64,000 nucleotides of DNA, taken from Whitmania pigra (Eukaryota > Annelida > Clitellata > Hirudinida > Haemopidae). Location of the stretch: NCBI GenBank assembly GCA_021613335.1, contig JAJTWR010000044.1, positions 977,501 through 1,041,500 of the forward strand, given 5' to 3'. Both the position numbers and the translations under genes were made by a program. Each line of letters opens with the position of its first letter. Position 1 is the stretch's first letter. Shown here piece by piece: positions 41,701 to 54,356 of the stretch. The notes beneath the pieces were generated by a model, which saw only the letters and a list, made by a program, of their open reading frames with translations, ran no database searches and was not told where the DNA came from.

Positions 41701-44700
41701 TTTCAGATATCAATGCATCCCTGACCAAGCAAGGTTCAATGGAGTCCAAGGTCAGGAAGATCACCTCAAAACTTACCCTTAAACCTGAGGAATCACCCAT
41801 TCCTGTTGAATCACTCAATGTCATTCTTGATGTAAGTTGAGATTTTGTTTGTGATGATAATTCATCTCTGATAACTAACTGATAGTGATGATGGTTCTTA
41901 AATAGTATTTTGAGTATTTTATGTCTAGCAAGTTGACATAATGATGAGGTTGCTATTTCTGTAACATTGGTATTGGGTCTTGAAGTGAAGAATTTAAGGA
42001 TTGTTGTTTGAAATGTTTTACTTTTGTTGGCATTTTTCAAATTTTTACTTTCAGTTCTTGTTTCACGATGCAAAGTTGCAACCATCCCAACATTCAAATG
42101 GAAGCAACCCCGGTACGACAATCACTGTTGAAGATGAAGTTGAGGACAAGTTCTACCTTTCATACAAAGTAATCTAACACCATATTATCTTATTCATTGT
42201 GACTTCATTTGTATATGAAAGATGTGAATTTAATTAATAATTTAGGAACTATCAAAATACGTCCAGTCATTTCAATCCTCAAGTCTCTTGAGTCGATTGG
42301 CAATATGCTTGTGCGTCGTCAACAAGTACCACGGAGGTTTCGGAGCTGTAAATCAGCTGTGGGCGGAGTTTGTTCTGGAGATGAAATATTGCTTGGAAAA
42401 CAATTGTGAAATTGAAGGGTATTCTTTCTCAATTTTAGACCACATTCATGAACATTTTAAAGCATAGTATAAAATGAGGATTTTTATGGCCTTAGTGACT
42501 GAACATATTTTGTAATTGTATTTCTAAATCTAATTTAATGATTATCTCAATCAACCAATGAAATGCCACTGACCCAATTAACTCTGCAATTTTTTTTGTT
42601 TCATGAAGTTTGCAACATGTTGAGTCAAACTTAGATTATTCAGAGCTGCTTCAGAAGCTACAAGTAAGACTTCATTTTCATTTATTATGAGAATGTCACT
42701 GTAATGGCATCATTATTACTATTTTTAAAGTTCAATTAAGTCACTTATTCCATAATGCAACCAAAATTCTTGTCACTGCAGATGCTGAATTCTTGTATTA
42801 AAAAGAAGAAAGCGAGGAATGCATTATCACCAATTGGTGATACTTCCAGTGAGTCATTTGTCATTAGCTTGCAGAGACGATTGTGAAGATAATATTTCAC
42901 TTCTGTTGAATTTATTTGCAAACATCTTTGGAAATATCATTTGCATTTCGATGGAATGTGACTCCATATCTGGTTCAAAGTTGCAAACAAATCAACTGGA
43001 ACATAACTAATTCTTTATTTTATGTATTTTGTAGTATATTAATTTATGATTCACCCTGATTTATTTGTTCATAAAAATGATTTTTACATTTTCAGCCACT
43101 ATTAAGATTAACACCTTGAATTTTAATGAGGAATTCACAGACGTATCTGAATTGCCTTTAGAAAAGATTATTGGTCTGTCAGAAGCCAGGTAAAATTAAG
43201 TTAAATAAAAATAATACACATAATAAAATAATATAATGTTGTTAACATTAACAATATGTTAATATGTAGGACTATATTGATTGTATTAGGACTACATTAA
43301 CTGTATATAATGTATTTTTACTCATATGTTTTCAATTTTACAAACCATACATCTATTTTCCTATATCCAGAGAGGATTCATCGACAAGTGGGTCCAGCCT
43401 GAGAGTTCATATGCTGTTTGACCGTCTATTGGCTAAGGATGCCTTCTATGCTGCCAATCCGGGATGTGCGATCGGAGACTTTGTGAGATGGTGCTCGAAT
43501 GAGGATTGGATAGAAAAGTTAGAAGGAAAGGATAAAATCACCAACAAGGTTATATAATATGTTTATTGTTCTAATATTTATGCAAGGCCACTTGTCAGAA
43601 TGACTATGAAGGCTTGTAAAAATTACAAGCTTGATGGTTGGCATGCAGGTTGCAAAATTTGGAAGGCAATCATAATGTGCTGTGTTCATCCTATATTAAT
43701 GGTTAAGATAGAGTGATGAAGAGTATATTATATAAATGAAGTAACATTTTTACTTAAGCCAAAAGTTAATTCAAAGTATGAATGATTTTTGTAAATAATT
43801 ATTTAATGGATAATTATCAACAGAATCACCAGGGACACCTGAACCAATGGATACAGATATCAGACGATGTGTCGTTGGTATTTCATAAAAGTAACAAACA
43901 AAGAAGGTTTCCTGAGGATGATGATGCTGCAAAGGTGGTAAATATTATTGCTTGGTGATGATCGTGGTTATTGATAAATTTCTTTGAATATTTATTGTCT
44001 CTAATTATTGTGTCAAGTGGAATTTTACCAAATTGAAAATGCAATTTGAGGGATATTGTCAGTGGTGCCAGATATATTATTTGTAATTATATATATCCAT
44101 TAATGACAGGATCAATTAATGCGGATCAATTGCAGGTTCTCCATTGGCTAGCTTTGGTGAAGCCCTCTGATTTGGTGTTGAAACTCATGCCAACCTTGAT
44201 CAATTCAGCTGTCACCACTCTTTTGGAACACCGTATGTTTATCAGGCTGTTGTCCGTGTTGATAATTTCCTATAAAATTAAATGTTGTTGCTATTACAAG
44301 TGACCTTCAAAAATACATGCTAATTTAAATTTAGTGATCAAATGCTATCAGATTTGATATGTAATGATTTAATATAACCAATTCCTAAAGCATCAGATAA
44401 ATAATACTTTTTTAACTCCAGCTGTGTGCCATCTTGAATTCCTTCAAGAATACCTTGTTCAATTCAGAAATAAACTGATTGGCCAGTTTCACAATGAAGG
44501 ACCTCAGTGCACTTCCTCTGGAATCAAAATATTAGAGGTGAAAAATGCTTGAGTGCTTTGTCTGGTATTTTTTACTGGGTTGGATAAATGTTTTGGATTG
44601 AAATTGTTTTGGAATTGTATTCAAATATTTGAATGTGATCCCCAAGTCTTGCTGATGTTGCTTTGATAGAAAAAAAAGTGGGGATTGTGATTTATTGTTC

Positions 44701-46115
44701 TATTTCATGGTATTAACAGGACCATGTTGATCATCTGGCTCTTATTGAGCAGAAAGTGGCAAGAGCTCAATACCTGTTGAAGAAGTTAAGATATGTTGAC
44801 TCCTCCTACATGGTCAGTGACACTGAACTTGAGAAATATGTCTCCGACCTCGTGGAATTCAAAGAGGTTCCAATTAAGACTTTAAAGGGTGAACTTCCTT
44901 CGAGCACAAGCTTTGGCAAGCTCATTTATAAGTACTTCTGTGATCTCAAGGTAATATTGTCTTCTTGGTGATGCTGAATGTTTACTCAATGGTCAAAATG
45001 TGTGCCACGAGAAATTAATGTACTCATTACTAATTTCTCTAATTTAATTTAGTGCAGTTAATTATCCAACATTCCACTTGTGAAGCATCATGATTTTTAA
45101 TCACTTAGGATATTTCAAATTTTGTTTAGAAAATGTGAAGTTAATTATAAAATGTCTTGCAGAGGAAATATGTTATGATATTGATAATGATAACAATAAT
45201 GACTGATAATAATACTATTATTATTAATATAATAATTATAATGTATAGCGCCATAAGCGCCAATGCATGTTTGAGTAGCCATTAGGGTTGCCAACACAAT
45301 TTCAAGATCATTAGAAAACTTGGCCCAGTTGACATTTCATGATAGACATACTTCTTGACGGACCGAGGGACTGATCTTGACGGGTTGATAGACATACTTC
45401 TTGACGGACCGAGGAGGTGGAGAATTATAGGAGATGGTGATCTGAGAATTGAGGTTTTTGCTGGAAATGTTGTTAGAAATAGTCTGATTAGAAGGAGTTA
45501 AAGCAAGATCAAGTGTTTGGTACTAGTTATGGGTGGGAATTTTGATGTGCTGGATAAGACTGCTCATTGAGAAGAAGGGACAGTCCATCATCAGACTGAG
45601 GTGTGAGTGGGAAATTGAAGTCGCCACAGAGTCGAAAGCGGAGCAGCTCTTGAATGAGCTGGTTTAGGAGAGTATCGTGCTCAGATATGAATTGAGACAA
45701 CGAGAGGCAATAGACGTGGCTGCACCATTTTTAAATAGACTTGGGAGTGCCTGAAACCTAGAATCCTTTGTCCTTAAACCATTATTCTGTGCAATTCTAT
45801 AGTAATAGTTTTGTTATGGCTGATTTTGAACTTTGTTATGTGATGAATCATTATTTGAATGTAAACTACTACTTTCTTTTTCAGCAACCTAAGAAAAAAA
45901 AATCTCACACTAAGGCTGCAAATGTCAAAGTGAATCTGAAGCCACATATTAAAGAATACATTGTAATAATTGATTGTTTAGAAACAACAGGCTCCTGTCT
46001 ACGAATTCAATGTATTTTTCCTCCAGGACAATTCGAAATAGCTGCTGCATTCACAAATCTACCCACCTTCTGCAAGGATTGGATCTATCATCATTTGAAA
46101 ATTGATAGTGATTGA
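38747..46115 (+). CDS. RAB3GAP1: RAB3GAP1, Rab3 GTPase-activating protein catalytic subunit, 21 exons
   Basis: With RAB3GAP2 it stimulates GTP hydrolysis by RAB3 and acts as an exchange factor for RAB18, in vesicle traffic, ER and lipid-droplet biology. Exons: 38747-38811, 38948-39144, 39272-39494, 39656-39824, 39959-40079, 40621-40644, 40800-40872, 40950-41018, 41110-41183, 41707-41831, 42055-42168, 42246-42418, 42609-42663, 42782-42836, 43096-43189, 43371-43548, 43824-43934, 44136-44232, 44422-44537, 44720-44950, 45885-46115; 865 codons including the stop, all phases consistent. Recognisable blocks: ASDYDR..IEDVLRSWDL, CYGLKEFIVIA, LNATWSDQVYSEV, RLAICLCVVNKYHGG, LWAEFVLEMKYCLEN, LQMLNSCIKKKKAR, DAFYAANPGCAIGDFVRWCS, VLHWLALVKPSDLV, FEIAAAFTNLPTFC. 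Human is 981 residues; the difference is mainly in the poorly conserved acidic middle. Exons 6 (24 nt) and 9 are supported mostly by phase. Confidence 0.92.
45240..45760 (-). mobile_element. LINE relic (APE endonuclease part), antisense in the last RAB3GAP1 intron
   Basis: Read on the minus strand, frames broken by stops give EHDTLLNQLIQ, LCGDFNFPLTP with the GDFN core of apurinic-type endonucleases of non-LTR retrotransposons, and further on LDLALTPSNQTIS. A 28-bp phrase GATAGACATACTTCTTGACG.. occurs twice (45341-45368 and 45387-45414), a local tandem duplication at the edge of the relic. Confidence 0.65.
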
Positions 46116-46177
46116 TAGTATTGTTTTGAAAGTAAAATATTATTATTATTATTATGCAATTCCTGATTATTGCATTT

Positions 46178-46231
46178 ATTCAGAAATAAACTGATTGGCC
46201 AGTTTCACAATGAAGGACCTCAGTGCACTTC
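46178..46231 (+). repeat. 54-bp copy of RAB3GAP1 exon 19, carrying the likely poly(A) signal
   Basis: This segment is identical over 54 bp to 44462-44515 inside exon 19. It begins 62 nt after the RAB3GAP1 stop codon and contains AGAAATAAACTG, so AATAAA lies at 46185-46190, well placed as the 3'-end signal of the gene. In exon 19 the same bases encode Arg-Asn-Lys-Leu. Confidence 0.9.
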
Positions 46232-46490
46232 AATGTATTTAATGTATCTTCCTGGTGTGAGCTGATGCATAGCACAGGTTCTCTTGGGCTCTTGATTCAG
46301 CTTTGTCAGCCTCTGCTAAGGATTAACTATGGGTTTTGCTGAGTTTTTCCGAGGTTGTAAGTTTAAGACGGCGGCTACATCATATGTTTCACCTGTCTGC
46401 TACCTACTAGGATGAGCGGGAGTCTGAAACAGGGTGGAGCGCACGATCAGAAGTTGTTAAGTCCTTGAAGGACTGGATAAACTATAGTAG
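46232..46490. other. Unassigned 260-bp stretch
   Basis: Less AT-rich than its surroundings and without a recognised coding frame. It could be repeat-derived, but I did not recognise the family. Confidence 0.3.
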
Positions 46491-48060
46491 GCTGCCAGAC
46501 AAATTATCAGACAACTAAACTGTTTTTTTTTCAAGTTTAAAATTATAATATCTAGAAACTACATTTCAAAGGCTCTTTAAAAATGTTTGTATGTCAGCTG
46601 TAGTGAGATTTTCATTTTTTTGAAATTATGAAAAATGCTTAATGAAGTACAAAATTGAAGAATTAAATTTAAATGCTTAAAATTAAATCTAAATAAAATT
46701 GTTTTCTTTTTATGGTATTTCTTACCATCAGTTCATAAGCATAGAATTGTGTTCCGTTAGATTTGATAATTCTACCTGTTGCATCTATATAGACAATATC
46801 TTCTTGCCATCTTTGCATCGCTAGTGATAGAGTGAGCACATAGCTGCAGATATTGGAGAAGTATCTTTCACCTATAATAACAACAAGACGTTGTTAAACC
46901 TAGTTACAAAACAAAGTAATCAATACATTCTTACTTGTATTTTACCGATCAACCTCAGGCTTTCTCCAAATTTTTGATGTAGCTTCTTTCATTGTGCTTT
47001 TTTCTATTTAAAACCTACAAAAATTGTTGTCAAATTAAGTGATGAATAAAAATTAATTTATTTTTATTATTCACTTCAATACATTTTCAGATGACCTTCC
47101 ATCCCTATTTACTGATTCTTTTGCTTCCTTTGAAAGTGCTTCCCTACAATGCTGAGTGAACGCTCCTTCCAATCAACTCTTTGGAGAGTTCATCTCTTTC
47201 TTTTCCTCCGACAGGCCGTCCTTTCATCAAAAGGCCATTAATTTAATTAATTAAAGTAAATGTATTTTCAAATTTACCTTTATGAACACATTTATCAGAT
47301 AAAAACTGAAGTTTGCAAAGCATTGATTCTTCATTTAACATTCTCAACTCCAGTTTCTTCGGGCAATCGGCAAAGGCACAATAAGCTTTTGCATTAAAAC
47401 GCAATCCTTTATTGATTGATACTACAACATGATATTTAAAATTAAATGAACAATAAGGATTGAATTTTTTCTTTGGGGTAATAAAGACCTCAGGCCATGA
47501 AGACTCGGCCTATTGACTTGAGTTTTTTTTATTGCATGCCAAACACTCTTATCCATTTTAAATAAATGAGGTCCTTTTGAAATGTCTTTTATGAAGAATG
47601 GTTCGTTAACCTAAAATAATAAACAATGCCAGTTGTGTCAGGTTCGGCTTGTTAAAAATACACATGTAACGCTGAATTAATAAATTAACAAACTGACTGG
47701 AAGTTCACTTTCAGGAGAAACTTCAGCTAAGGAGTCAATGTCAGATTCAAAACTCTAATTAAAAAAAGAAAATTGGCTGAGTAATTTTTTATGATGGAAA
47801 AATAACTTAACAAACTCTGCCATTGGACTCTTCCAGTATATTTTGAAAGTAGACATTTTGATGCACATTTCACTAGGCAGAGCTGCGCGGTTATTGAATA
47901 AGCGAACTTTTAAATTAATTCCAGAAATTCCTATTAATTTCCAAAAAGTGAAAATCTCACTACAAATGATATATGAACATTCTTAAAAAGCATTCGAAAT
48001 GTAGTTTCTAAATATTATAATTTAAAACCTCGCAATTGAAAATAAATTTGAGTGTCTGCT
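46491..48060 (-). mobile_element. DNA transposon with ~100-bp terminal inverted repeats and DATG-type transposase relic (MULE/NOF-like?)
   Basis: The arm at about 46534-46630 (TTTAAAATTATAATATCTAG..) pairs with about 47935-48029 at roughly 85% identity, and weaker similarity extends outward. Between them, minus-strand pieces look like spliced exons. One starts MSTFKIYWKSPMAEF at about 47860. Another holds a Cys-rich part (YCAFADCPKKLELRML, LQFLSDKCVHK). A later one (46870-46731) has DIVYIDATGRIIKSNG. A DATG core of this kind occurs in MULE-related transposases as I remember them. A frameshift near 47520-47535 and uncertain joins suggest it is dead. The exact ends and target duplication were not fixed. 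Confidence 0.6.
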
Positions 48061-48331
48061 AACTTCGGCCACGTTAAAGACTAGGCTTTTGCCATTATAT
48101 AAGTGACTGCTGGCGGAAGACGAGTGCTATGACGCCTAAACCAGAAGTGATGCAGAACAGTTAATGGCTTATTAAATTTTAACTTAATTTTCTGGAATGC
48201 CATTCTTGAAAAAAATAATAGTATACAGATGCGCCCACAAGATGCTACTGTGAATTTCAAGCAACTGATACTGAATCCTTGGAGGAAATTGAAGCTTATT
48301 TTGTCGTATTTGCCTGCTTCGATGAGATAGT

Positions 48332-48353
48332 ATCTAGAATCTAGATTCTAGAT
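48332..48353. repeat. Perfect 22-bp palindrome
   Basis: ATCTAGAATCTAGATTCTAGAT is its own reverse complement and abuts the terminus of the hAT relic that begins at 48354. It may simply be the insertion site of that element. Confidence 0.8.
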
Positions 48354-48955
48354 CAAGGTTTCCCCACCTTTTTCATGCTACTGCCCACCAATTTATCACC
48401 AAGCTGTAATACCATCTATCTACACATAACGAAGCAAACAATCTAGAGAATAATTTCGTTAAAAGGTATTTTACTTAATTATAAGATACATAAATAAATA
48501 GACAGAAATAAGCAAGCACTGTTTCATTTTTAAAGTGTTTAATTAATGCGAACCTTGTGGTTGATGAATCTTAGCTAGTTTCATAATAACCGGTTTAAAA
48601 TTTGATAAAAGTAGTCTTAGGTCTCCTCTTTGTACAATATCAATTCCGTTTCTTTTCTTTTCTTCTTCTTTTTTTTTATCAAAATACGACTCACTACACT
48701 AAATCCAGTTTCCATAAGATAAGATGAACAACTTTTATCCAAAACTGTGGATATTTTTCAGAAACTTCAATCAAATTTTCTTGCAACTTTATCTCTTGTT
48801 CTTCTGCTGAACACGGAAATGGTGATTGAACTCATTCTGGAATTACCAATTCTACCAAATCTTTAAATCTGCATTCAAAGTCTTTTTTGAGCGAGTCCAA
48901 ATGTGTGCAATAAAATTGTCTATTCGACTGCGTTTTGACACTACTTATGAATGTA
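48354..48955 (-). mobile_element. hAT (Buster-like) transposon fragment, transposase C-terminus
   Basis: The left end CAAGGTTTCCCCACC resembles hAT termini. The minus-strand frame at about 48545-48635 reads QRGDLRLLLSNFKPVIMKLA followed by KIHQPQGSH and a stop, the characteristic C-terminus of this transposase group. LMETGFSVVSRIL lies upstream in a broken frame. The right terminus was not found, and LINE sequence follows from about 48960. Confidence 0.75.
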
Positions 48956-48959
48956 ACCA

Positions 48960-49430
48960 AGAATCTATTTTATTATGCCAAGCTTAAATAAAACAGAGCA
49001 TTTTATTTCTTCCTACACAAGTCTCTATTTGGTCCTCAAAGTCTCCGTTCAACCAGACAAACTGCGAAAGTGCACAGACGCCATTAATGACTGGCATCTC
49101 GTCAACTTTCTCCAACTCAACCCGCAAAAATCTGAAATAATGTTTATCGGCATACCTATGCAACTCAAGAACCTATACCCCATCCATAAATATCGCCGGC
49201 ACCCTTCCCCCTTCTTCTACCCTAAACTCCTCTGTATTACTTTTAACTCCCACCTCAGCTTCAAGCAACAAGCCTTCTCCATAATAAAATCTTGCATCAA
49301 CCTCATTTTGGGCAATCCAGCATATCCGTCCGTTCCTTTCGGTCGATATGACTTCTGGATGCAGTCTAATGATGTGCATTGGCACACTCGACCACATTTA
49401 AATCAGTTTTATTCTTCTCATTAATAACTT
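48960..49430 (+). mobile_element. LINE reverse transcriptase fragment
   Basis: A frame of about 149 codons without a proper gene context contains KCTDAINDWHLVNFLQLNPQ then KSEIMFIG, and later ITFNSHLSFKQQ. This is the pattern after the catalytic motif of non-LTR retrotransposon reverse transcriptases. No YADD box is present and both ends are lost. Confidence 0.75.
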
Positions 49431-52290
49431 GTAGGCCTTTTTATTCTAGTCTGGCAAGCACGTTTGTACATTCGCAACACATATTCATGGGTTAAAAATA
49501 TGGCACCTCTAAACAAACATTAAAGCACTGCGTCGCGGCAGCGATAGGCTTGATGTCGTCTATCAGTCGCCTCTTAATGCCCAAGGCAACTTGATGAGAC
49601 AGAATAACGAGGGAGAAAAATCAGCAAGTTCGCCTAAATTCGATTATAGGTTTGTTTGTGACACTGCAAATATGCGCTTTAAAGTGTGCCTTATGTACAA
49701 GAATACAAGATCTCCGCAGGAATTACTGACATAGTAGTAGTCGTTTTGGTTGGCAAAGAACAAATAGATTGACCGACATAAATATAATCTAACTTAAATG
49801 TCATGGAATACGTAGGCAGCATCGAATCCACTACATTGAGCGCATTTCCCTGCTGAAGCCTTGCAGGACATTTTGAAAATTTCTTATCAATGTTTCTTTT
49901 AAATTTGGAAAAGTGGAATTTAAAGCCCTTCTCTAAGTATCCAGATTCATTGTGTTAAGACGCAAGTCTTCAGCGCTCTACGACAACCAATATCAGTTGT
50001 GCTGATTCGTTTAAAATGTTTTGTCATTTAAAAAAAGAAATTCACCAAGATTATTCGGTAATTCGAAAATAGGAAATAATCTTATCGAATATCTTGTAGG
50101 CAAGGAGTCAAGGGCTGGGCCCCATCAACCCACCCATAAAAAGAAGGAAATTTACAAAATATTTTCAGAATGCTTTAGATTAACTTGATTAACATTAACT
50201 TGACATTTTTCGAATTTGGTGATTCATGATTCACGGCGAATTTTTTAAATACTGACCGTCCAATTTTATGAAAAATGCTGAAAATCAGTACAAAAAATAG
50301 AATTTTTGTATTTTTCTTGCCATTCAACCAAGTTACTAATTAATTACATTGTAAAATATGTATTTATTACTTATCTATATTTATATTTCACTAAGGTACA
50401 TCGTGCGTTTCAGCTAACAATAGAGCTGTTAGTTCTAAAAAATATTATTATTTTAATCAGTTCTAGACGCGCAGATGCACTGTGCGGGTGCTGCTACACT
50501 AGTTAATATTTATTTATTTATTGTAAATAGAAGTGGAGCAACTACATAAAAGACCAGGTAGCGTGCAGACTGGCCGAATGGGTGATGCATAGAGTGTTCC
50601 ATAAAAGACATCCGCAAAAAGTTGCCGATTTTTGACTTCCACCTAGAGTCCGGCCGAAAATGATTGTTGGAGTAGGACCGAATACGAAAATAGACCGAAG
50701 ATCAAATAATGCTTACCGCATTCTAGACGTAAAAGGAAACGTAAACTGAAACCGATTTACGGTTGCAGACAATAAGTGAAAAAAAAAATTTAAATTAAAG
50801 TAGTTTTAATTTAATTTATTAGAAAACCTTTTGACAAACTTGTTGAGAACTATTTGTAAAAGCTTGTGCCATGGTGAGCAATAAGTGCGGATGTTTTTGT
50901 TTTGATTTCCGAGTCCTATGCGCTGACCTAATTGCGATTATCGAGCTTCACTACGCTGCCTGAATAAGGCATTAATTATTAATGTAATAATATACTTTAA
51001 GCTTTAAGAGTGACAAAACGCCTAACGCGTATCGTAACTACAAAGAGAAAGATTATTTCCGCTCGGTCAGTCGGAAAGGATGGCAGTAGCTACTCACACC
51101 AAGGTTTTTCGCGGTCATGAAGCGAGGTCAGAGAATAGCCTGAAGTTCCTGCAGTGTCCAGTGGAGCTAGGTCATGGGTGAACTTCATCCTACCCATGGC
51201 CTACTTGCGCATCTTTGTGCGTGCTTAGCTTTGTGCTACTAAACAACCTGTATTCATTATTTATAGTGAAAAACGAATATACAATATGTATTATTTAATG
51301 TTTACAAGTTCTAATTGTTAAATTTAATTGACGTTTACAGGATGTTACGTATGAAATCAAATAATATTGAACTTATACTTAAAGATTCATGAGCACTGTA
51401 CCTCCTTAAGTACCAACAATTTCAAGTTTTCTTAATGTCTGCATAAGGCACAGACATTGCCATTTCATGCTTTCTGTCAATTAACGTCAAAATCGTTATC
51501 ATTAAATATGTCATCTAAAAGACGAAGAAGCAAAAGAGTGAGTTCACAGATCTGCCACGTGACTACAATTTAAATCAATCGCAAATAGTTGTTAATTAAC
51601 GGGCTCGCGGGAACTGCCCGAACGTCCTTGTTGTTCATCCACATGGCCTATTCTGCGTATCTATAAGTTTGCCTTTCTGATTTGATCACTTTAAAAATTT
51701 GAATCTTGTTCCACGAGTTTGACGTAAAAGGGCATTTTGGTTTGGTAATATGGTGCTGCACGGCACGGGTGTTAATTTAGCTGACCTATTGATGATGTCA
51801 CTACAAGATGAACTATTAACGGATGTGGACAGTTTGAATTAGGAAGGCTTCCAAAAACTTGCTCATCGAAATATTCGAAGCTTTCAGATTGTCACATACA
51901 TCTTTAAAAAACTTAGTAGAAAATTATGCAGACAGATGTCGCTTTCTAATTTGCTACAGGATTAACAAGTGATTGACATAGCATAATATAACATTCCGTT
52001 TATAATGATATAAGAAGACTGTGATAAACCACTCCCTTTTTAATCAATTTCCAAATATGAAATACATTTTTAGAAAGAAAATATTTTGGTAGATTTTAAA
52101 TATGCTTTTAAAATTTCAAGCGCGTTATTTTAGGAATTTTATGTTGTCGGCGCTCAAAACTTCATACGTTAGCCAAAAATTCATTTTTATTAAAATTACA
52201 TTATTTTTTTACGCGCATCATTTGCTAAAGCAAATTACTTTTCTAGCTCTACGCTCTCCAGAGTTAATGGATGTTAAAGTTTTTGCTGAA
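49431..52290. other. Non-coding AT-rich stretch
   Basis: No recognised gene. CATGGGT (51174-51180) and ACCCATG (51193-51199) form a small hairpin. The whole region from 46.5 to 54.1 kb looks like accumulated transposon debris. Confidence 0.4.
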
Positions 52291-52295
52291 GTCTA

Positions 52296-52600
52296 ACTTC
52301 ACCGTCCTAATTTATAGTCATTTCATTTTTAAATAGTTCCAATAAATCTGTTTCTATTGTCTCCTCATTAAGCTTATTCCAAAGATTAATTACTCTCGTG
52401 CTGAAGTAATTATTCTTGAGAGTACTCGCTGCTTTCCTCATAGATTCCAAAAAGTCAGCTAATCTTTCTTTGTCTACCCAAGGCTAATATCGTTATTCGT
52501 AAATTCAAATAAGTTTCTAAAGTTTAAGCTTATGTTTTTGTTCCGATTAAACGAATTACGCCAAACGAACCGCGCTTCTTCAACTCTCTTTCTCATTAAG
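52296..52600 (-). mobile_element. LINE 3' end fragment
   Basis: The minus-strand frame at about 52440-52310 reads NNYFSTRVINLWNKLNEETI and ends ..LLELFKNEMTIN before a stop. This is the usual C-terminus of many non-LTR retrotransposon reverse transcriptases (F-S-RV-N-WN-LP-type motif). Upstream sequence to about 52600 is consistent with the same element but frameshifted. Confidence 0.7.
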
Positions 52601-53160
52601 TTTTTTTTTTAAATATAAAAACTTTTGTTTACATAGAAATACAAATAAAATATAACCGATCAAATTCACATTTCTATATTGTCATTATCTCAATATAAAG
52701 AACGATCCCAAGTACAAATAACAAAATGGTCGACATCATGGAAATAAAGTAGGTGAGAATCAGGATTCGTAACTTCAAATTGATGTAAATAATTTATTTA
52801 CTTTTGTGACGAATTATTTTACGCGATAATTTTATTTTTACTTGGTCTAAAAATCTTAAATTGAAAACTTTAAGAAAATTTTCAGAACATCCATTATACA
52901 AAATTTTAGAAAAATGTAAAAGGATTTTTAGAACATCCACTATAAAATAGTTTGAAGGTGATGAAAGGACTTTATGAAATTTGTATGAGTTAAAACTAAC
53001 TGTTCTCCCTGAAAACTAAGCGAAATAAAAATGTTCCATTTCATTACAATTCACAAAAATCTCGAACTTATATAAAATTAGCCAATTAAAGATAATTCAA
53101 GAAATAAATTCATAGGTTAATTACTATTTCCACCGATACAACAAGAGACGGAGTCTAGAT

Positions 53161-54097
53161 CGGGCATGCCAAACTCGATTAGTGCCGTGGGCTGCATAAA
53201 ATAATTTCAGTATGCCGACGGGTCGCTCACCAAATCTAAGAAACCTATATTGCAATTTTATTGATTTATATAATAAACACGCATGTTACAACGGCTTCAT
53301 TAAGCTACCGCTCTACAATGCCAAATTTAACATTTGTAATCGAACATTAATCATCCTTAGCGTTTTGTCCCGTGGCTTGATGCCTCCTTTTCATGTCAAT
53401 TTTTAATATGTCTGGCTGAAATTCATTCGCAGTTCCAACTTTGATCAGGTAAAGTGCAACCGAACGTAATGCCCGTTGCAAACTTTCTGAATTTTGCGAA
53501 CTTTTCAGCAAGATATGAAAAGAAGCCAGGTATCGCCACTTCCAGATACTTTGCTCTGAGTGTTGACAGCATTTCTAATAGTTCCATCTGCAAGTTTTCA
53601 TCTGCCTTGTCATTCAAAGGTGAATGGTGCTGAGAATAATGACAAGTTGAGAAATCACAAAATCTTTCCTGGAATTCTCTCATAATTAGCAAAAGCAAGT
53701 AAAGACTCAGTATTGGAGGGTCTGAGCTCTTTGCAATTAGGAAAATGGACAAATTTTAGTGTAACAGTCGTTACTTACAAGCTAAATTTTGTAATGAAGC
53801 ACTTGATATCGTCATACAACTGAGTGATGAGTTTGTAAACCAAAGCAAACGATATCCGAAAAAATGTGAAACAAAAAAACAATGAATATAAATTTTTAGA
53901 CTAACTAATCTGCAAAGATAAACCGAAGTCATTAAAATCATTATGACTTTTTTATTTCACACCGTAAATTAAATTTTACAGGCATTTGTTGATATTAATG
54001 CTTAAACTTCATTTTTAAATCTTAAATGAGACAATTGCGGTAAAATTTTGCCAGCCGCACGTGTGCTTGCACAGGGCCGCGTTTTTTGGCATGCCTG
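53161..54097 (-). mobile_element. hAT transposon relic with decayed 8-bp target duplication
   Basis: The ends CGGGCATGCCAAA and the complement of TTTGGCATGCCTG form inverted repeats. Flanks GTCTAGAT (53153-53160) and GTCCGGAT (54098-54105) are an 8-bp duplication with two differences. On the minus strand a frame reads DKADENLQMELLEML, YLEVAIPGFFSYL and EKFAKFRKFA, similar to GTF2IRD2/ZBED-like transposases. It is related to, but clearly older than, the copy inside METTL2. Confidence 0.82.
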
Positions 54098-54110
54098 GTC
54101 CGGATATAAC

Positions 54111-54356
54111 ACCTTAAATCACTTACAATAAATCATCATAATTAAATCATTTACAATAAACCATCATAATTAATTCATTTACAATAAATCATCATAATTA
54201 AATCATTTACAATAAACCATCATAATTAATTCATTTACAATAAATCATCATAATTAAATCATTTACAATAAACAATCATAATTAATTCATTTACAATAAA
54301 TCATCATAATTAAATCATTTACAATAAATCATCATAATTAAATCATTTACAATGTG
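54111..54356. repeat. 28-bp tandem repeat, about 9 copies
   Basis: The unit ATCATTTACAATAAATCATC plus ATAATTAA alternates between variants (AAATC / AATTC, TAAATC / TAAACC), giving a higher-order 56-bp pattern. It begins directly after the hAT relic. Confidence 0.9.
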
